A DNA stretch of 6,565 nt from Alphaproteobacteria bacterium (GTDB lineage Bacteria > Pseudomonadota > Alphaproteobacteria > Micropepsales > Micropepsaceae). The stretch is taken from assembly GCA_947455695.1 (NCBI GenBank), contig CANGRN010000082.1, positions 1 to 6,565 on the forward strand, in the 5' to 3' direction. Of this stretch, positions 5,415 to 6,565 are shown piece by piece; position 1 is the stretch's first letter, and each line of letters starts with the position of its first letter. The position numbers and the translations under genes were made by a program. The notes under the pieces are model-generated. The model was not told where the DNA came from, searched no databases, and worked only from the letters and a program-made list of their open reading frames with translations.

Positions 5415-6565
5415 ACGGACCACCATTTGGCGGGGGAATGCTTGAAATCAGCGGCTGTTTCGACCGCCAGGGCGGCGCGCAGCAGGGTCGCTTCGTCGAA
5501 GGCCTTGCCGATGAGCTGAAGCCCCAGCGGCAGGCCGCTCTCAGTCAGACCCGCCGGCACCGAGATGCCCGGCAGCCCGGCCAGGTTCACCGTCACGGTG
5601 AAGACGTCCTGCAGATACATCTCCAGCGGGTCGGATGTCTTGGCGCCGACGCCAAACGCCGGACCCGGCGTGGTGGGGGTCAGCAGCACATCGCATTTCT
5701 CGAACGCCTGTTCGAAGTCGCGCTTGATCAGGGTGCGCAGCTTCTGGGCGCGGGAGTAATAGGCGTCGTAATAACCTGCCGACAGAACATAGGTGCCGAT
5801 CAGGATGCGGCGCTGCACTTCGGCGCCGAAGCCCTGGCCGCGGCTTTTCTCGTACAGGTCGGTGATGTCGCGCACGCCTTCGGCGCGATAGCCGAACTTG
5901 ACGCCGTCATAGCGCGCCAGGTTGGACGAAGCTTCCGCCGGGGCCACGATATAATAGGTGGGCAGCGCATACTTGGTGTGGGGCAGCGAAACTTCGACGA
6001 TCTCCGCGCCCTGCGCCTTCAGCCACTCGGCACCCCTGGTCCACAGCGCGTTGATCTCGGCGGGGACGCCATCGATGCGGTATTCCTTCGGAATGCCGAC
6101 GCGCAGGCCCTTGATGCCGCCTTCCAGCAGCTTCTCGTAATCGGGGACTTCGATATCGACGCTGGTGGAGTCCTTGGCGTCCACCGACGCCATGGACTTC
6201 AGCATGATGGCGGCGTCCTTGACGGTCTTGGTCATCGGACCGGCCTGATCCAGGGATGACGCAAACGCCACCACGCCGAAGCGCGAGCAGCGGCCATAGG
6301 TGGGCTTCAGGCCCACGCGGCCGGTGACGGCGGCGGGCTGGCGGATGGAGCCGCCGGTATCGGTACCGGTGGCGGCCAGGCACAGGTCTGCAGCCACGGC
6401 GGCGGACGATCCGCCCGACGATCCGCCCGGCACCAGGTTCACGTTGGAGTTCTTGGCCCGCCAGGGATTGATGACATTGCCGAAGGCGCTGGTCTCGTTG
6501 GACGATCCCATGGCGAATTCGTCCAGATTGGTCTTGCCCAGCATCACCGCGCCGGCATCCCACAG
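5411..6565 (-). CDS. gatA: Aspartyl/glutamyl-tRNA(Asn/Gln) amidotransferase subunit A (5' end outside window)
   Basis: GatA is the amidase-signature subunit that hydrolyses glutamine (or asparagine) and feeds ammonia to GatB. The frame is open to the window edge; 384 residues are visible, so roughly the first 100 of about 490 are missing, including the expected catalytic Lys. The visible part begins [20 protein letters not shown] and contains the amidase-signature loop GGSSGGSS (codons near 6421-6404) and [10 protein letters not shown], where Ser (codon 6349-6347) is the expected nucleophile of the Ser-cisSer-Lys triad. [24 protein letters not shown] and [11 protein letters not shown] further down are typical of GatA. 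It ends WWSV, its TGA overlapping the gatB ATG. gatC is expected just upstream, off the window. Confidence 0.98.
   Translation of the reverse strand: MWDAGAVMLGKTNLDEFAMGSSNETSAFGNVINPWRAKNSNVNLVPGGSSGGSSAAVAADLCLAATGTDTGGSIRQPAAVTGRVGLKPTYGRCSRFGVVAFASSLDQAGPMTKTVKDAAIMLKSMASVDAKDSTSVDIEVPDYEKLLEGGIKGLRVGIPKEYRIDGVPAEINALWTRGAEWLKAQGAEIVEVSLPHTKYALPTYYIVAPAEASSNLARYDGVKFGYRAEGVRDITDLYEKSRGQGFGAEVQRRILIGTYVLSAGYYDAYYSRAQKLRTLIKRDFEQAFEKCDVLLTPTTPGPAFGVGAKTSDPLEMYLQDVFTVTVNLAGLPGISVPAGLTESGLPLGLQLIGKAFDEATLLRAALAVETAADFKHSPAKWWSV

Noticed and set aside
5412..5426. gatB start at ATG 5426 instead of 5414
   Set aside because: The ATGA overlap with the gatA stop and GGTGG at 5 nt favour 5414; the four added residues match no conserved part.
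4539..6259. Long plus-strand frames (326 and 284 residues) opposite gatB and gatA
   Set aside because: Antisense shadows of two highly conserved genes; no domain signature was recognised in them.
1..6565. Mobile element, CRISPR, tRNA or phage-defence module
   Set aside because: No transposase, integrase, regularly spaced repeats, tRNA-like fold or defence gene is visible; all large frames are housekeeping or metabolic genes.

Overview
The window looks like core chromosomal DNA of a GC-rich alphaproteobacterium. The coding sequence is GC-rich throughout. The GatCAB amidotransferase subunits, a Slt-type lytic transglycosylase with an exported N-terminus, a one-repeat Sel1 protein and a nu-class-like glutathione transferase all fit that group, but the sequence alone does not settle the genus. 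I see no tRNA, rRNA, CRISPR array, insertion sequence, integrase or phage gene.

Layout: a rho-independent terminator of an unseen upstream gene (about 15-43) precedes the only plus-strand gene, slt (121-2262). Everything after it reads on the minus strand. slt converges on a small Sel1-repeat gene (2266-2541) with 3 bp between the stop codons. Going right there follow a 143-bp gap with repeated CTAA/TTAG elements, a glutathione S-transferase gene (2685-3422), a 170-bp gap with two strong hairpins, a 25-codon lysine/alanine-rich micro-ORF (3593-3670), a 235-bp AT-rich gap dense with inverted repeats, then gatB (3906-5414) and the 3' part of gatA (5411 to the window edge). gatA and gatB overlap by ATGA and are surely one operon, closed by a good terminator just after gatB.

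Function: GatA and GatB are two of three subunits of the enzyme that amidates misacylated Glu-tRNA(Gln) and/or Asp-tRNA(Asn); gatC should lie outside the window, upstream of gatA. Slt cleaves peptidoglycan in the periplasm. The GST probably acts on glutathione or disulfide substrates in the cytoplasm. These genes do not form one pathway.

Most of the window is ordinary housekeeping. The part worth a second look is 3423-3905: a tiny basic, histone-H1-tail-like micro-ORF with a good ribosome-binding site, next to a GST that carries its own lysine-rich N-terminal tail, with several perfect dyads and hairpins around them. I find no convincing evidence of a new multi-gene system.
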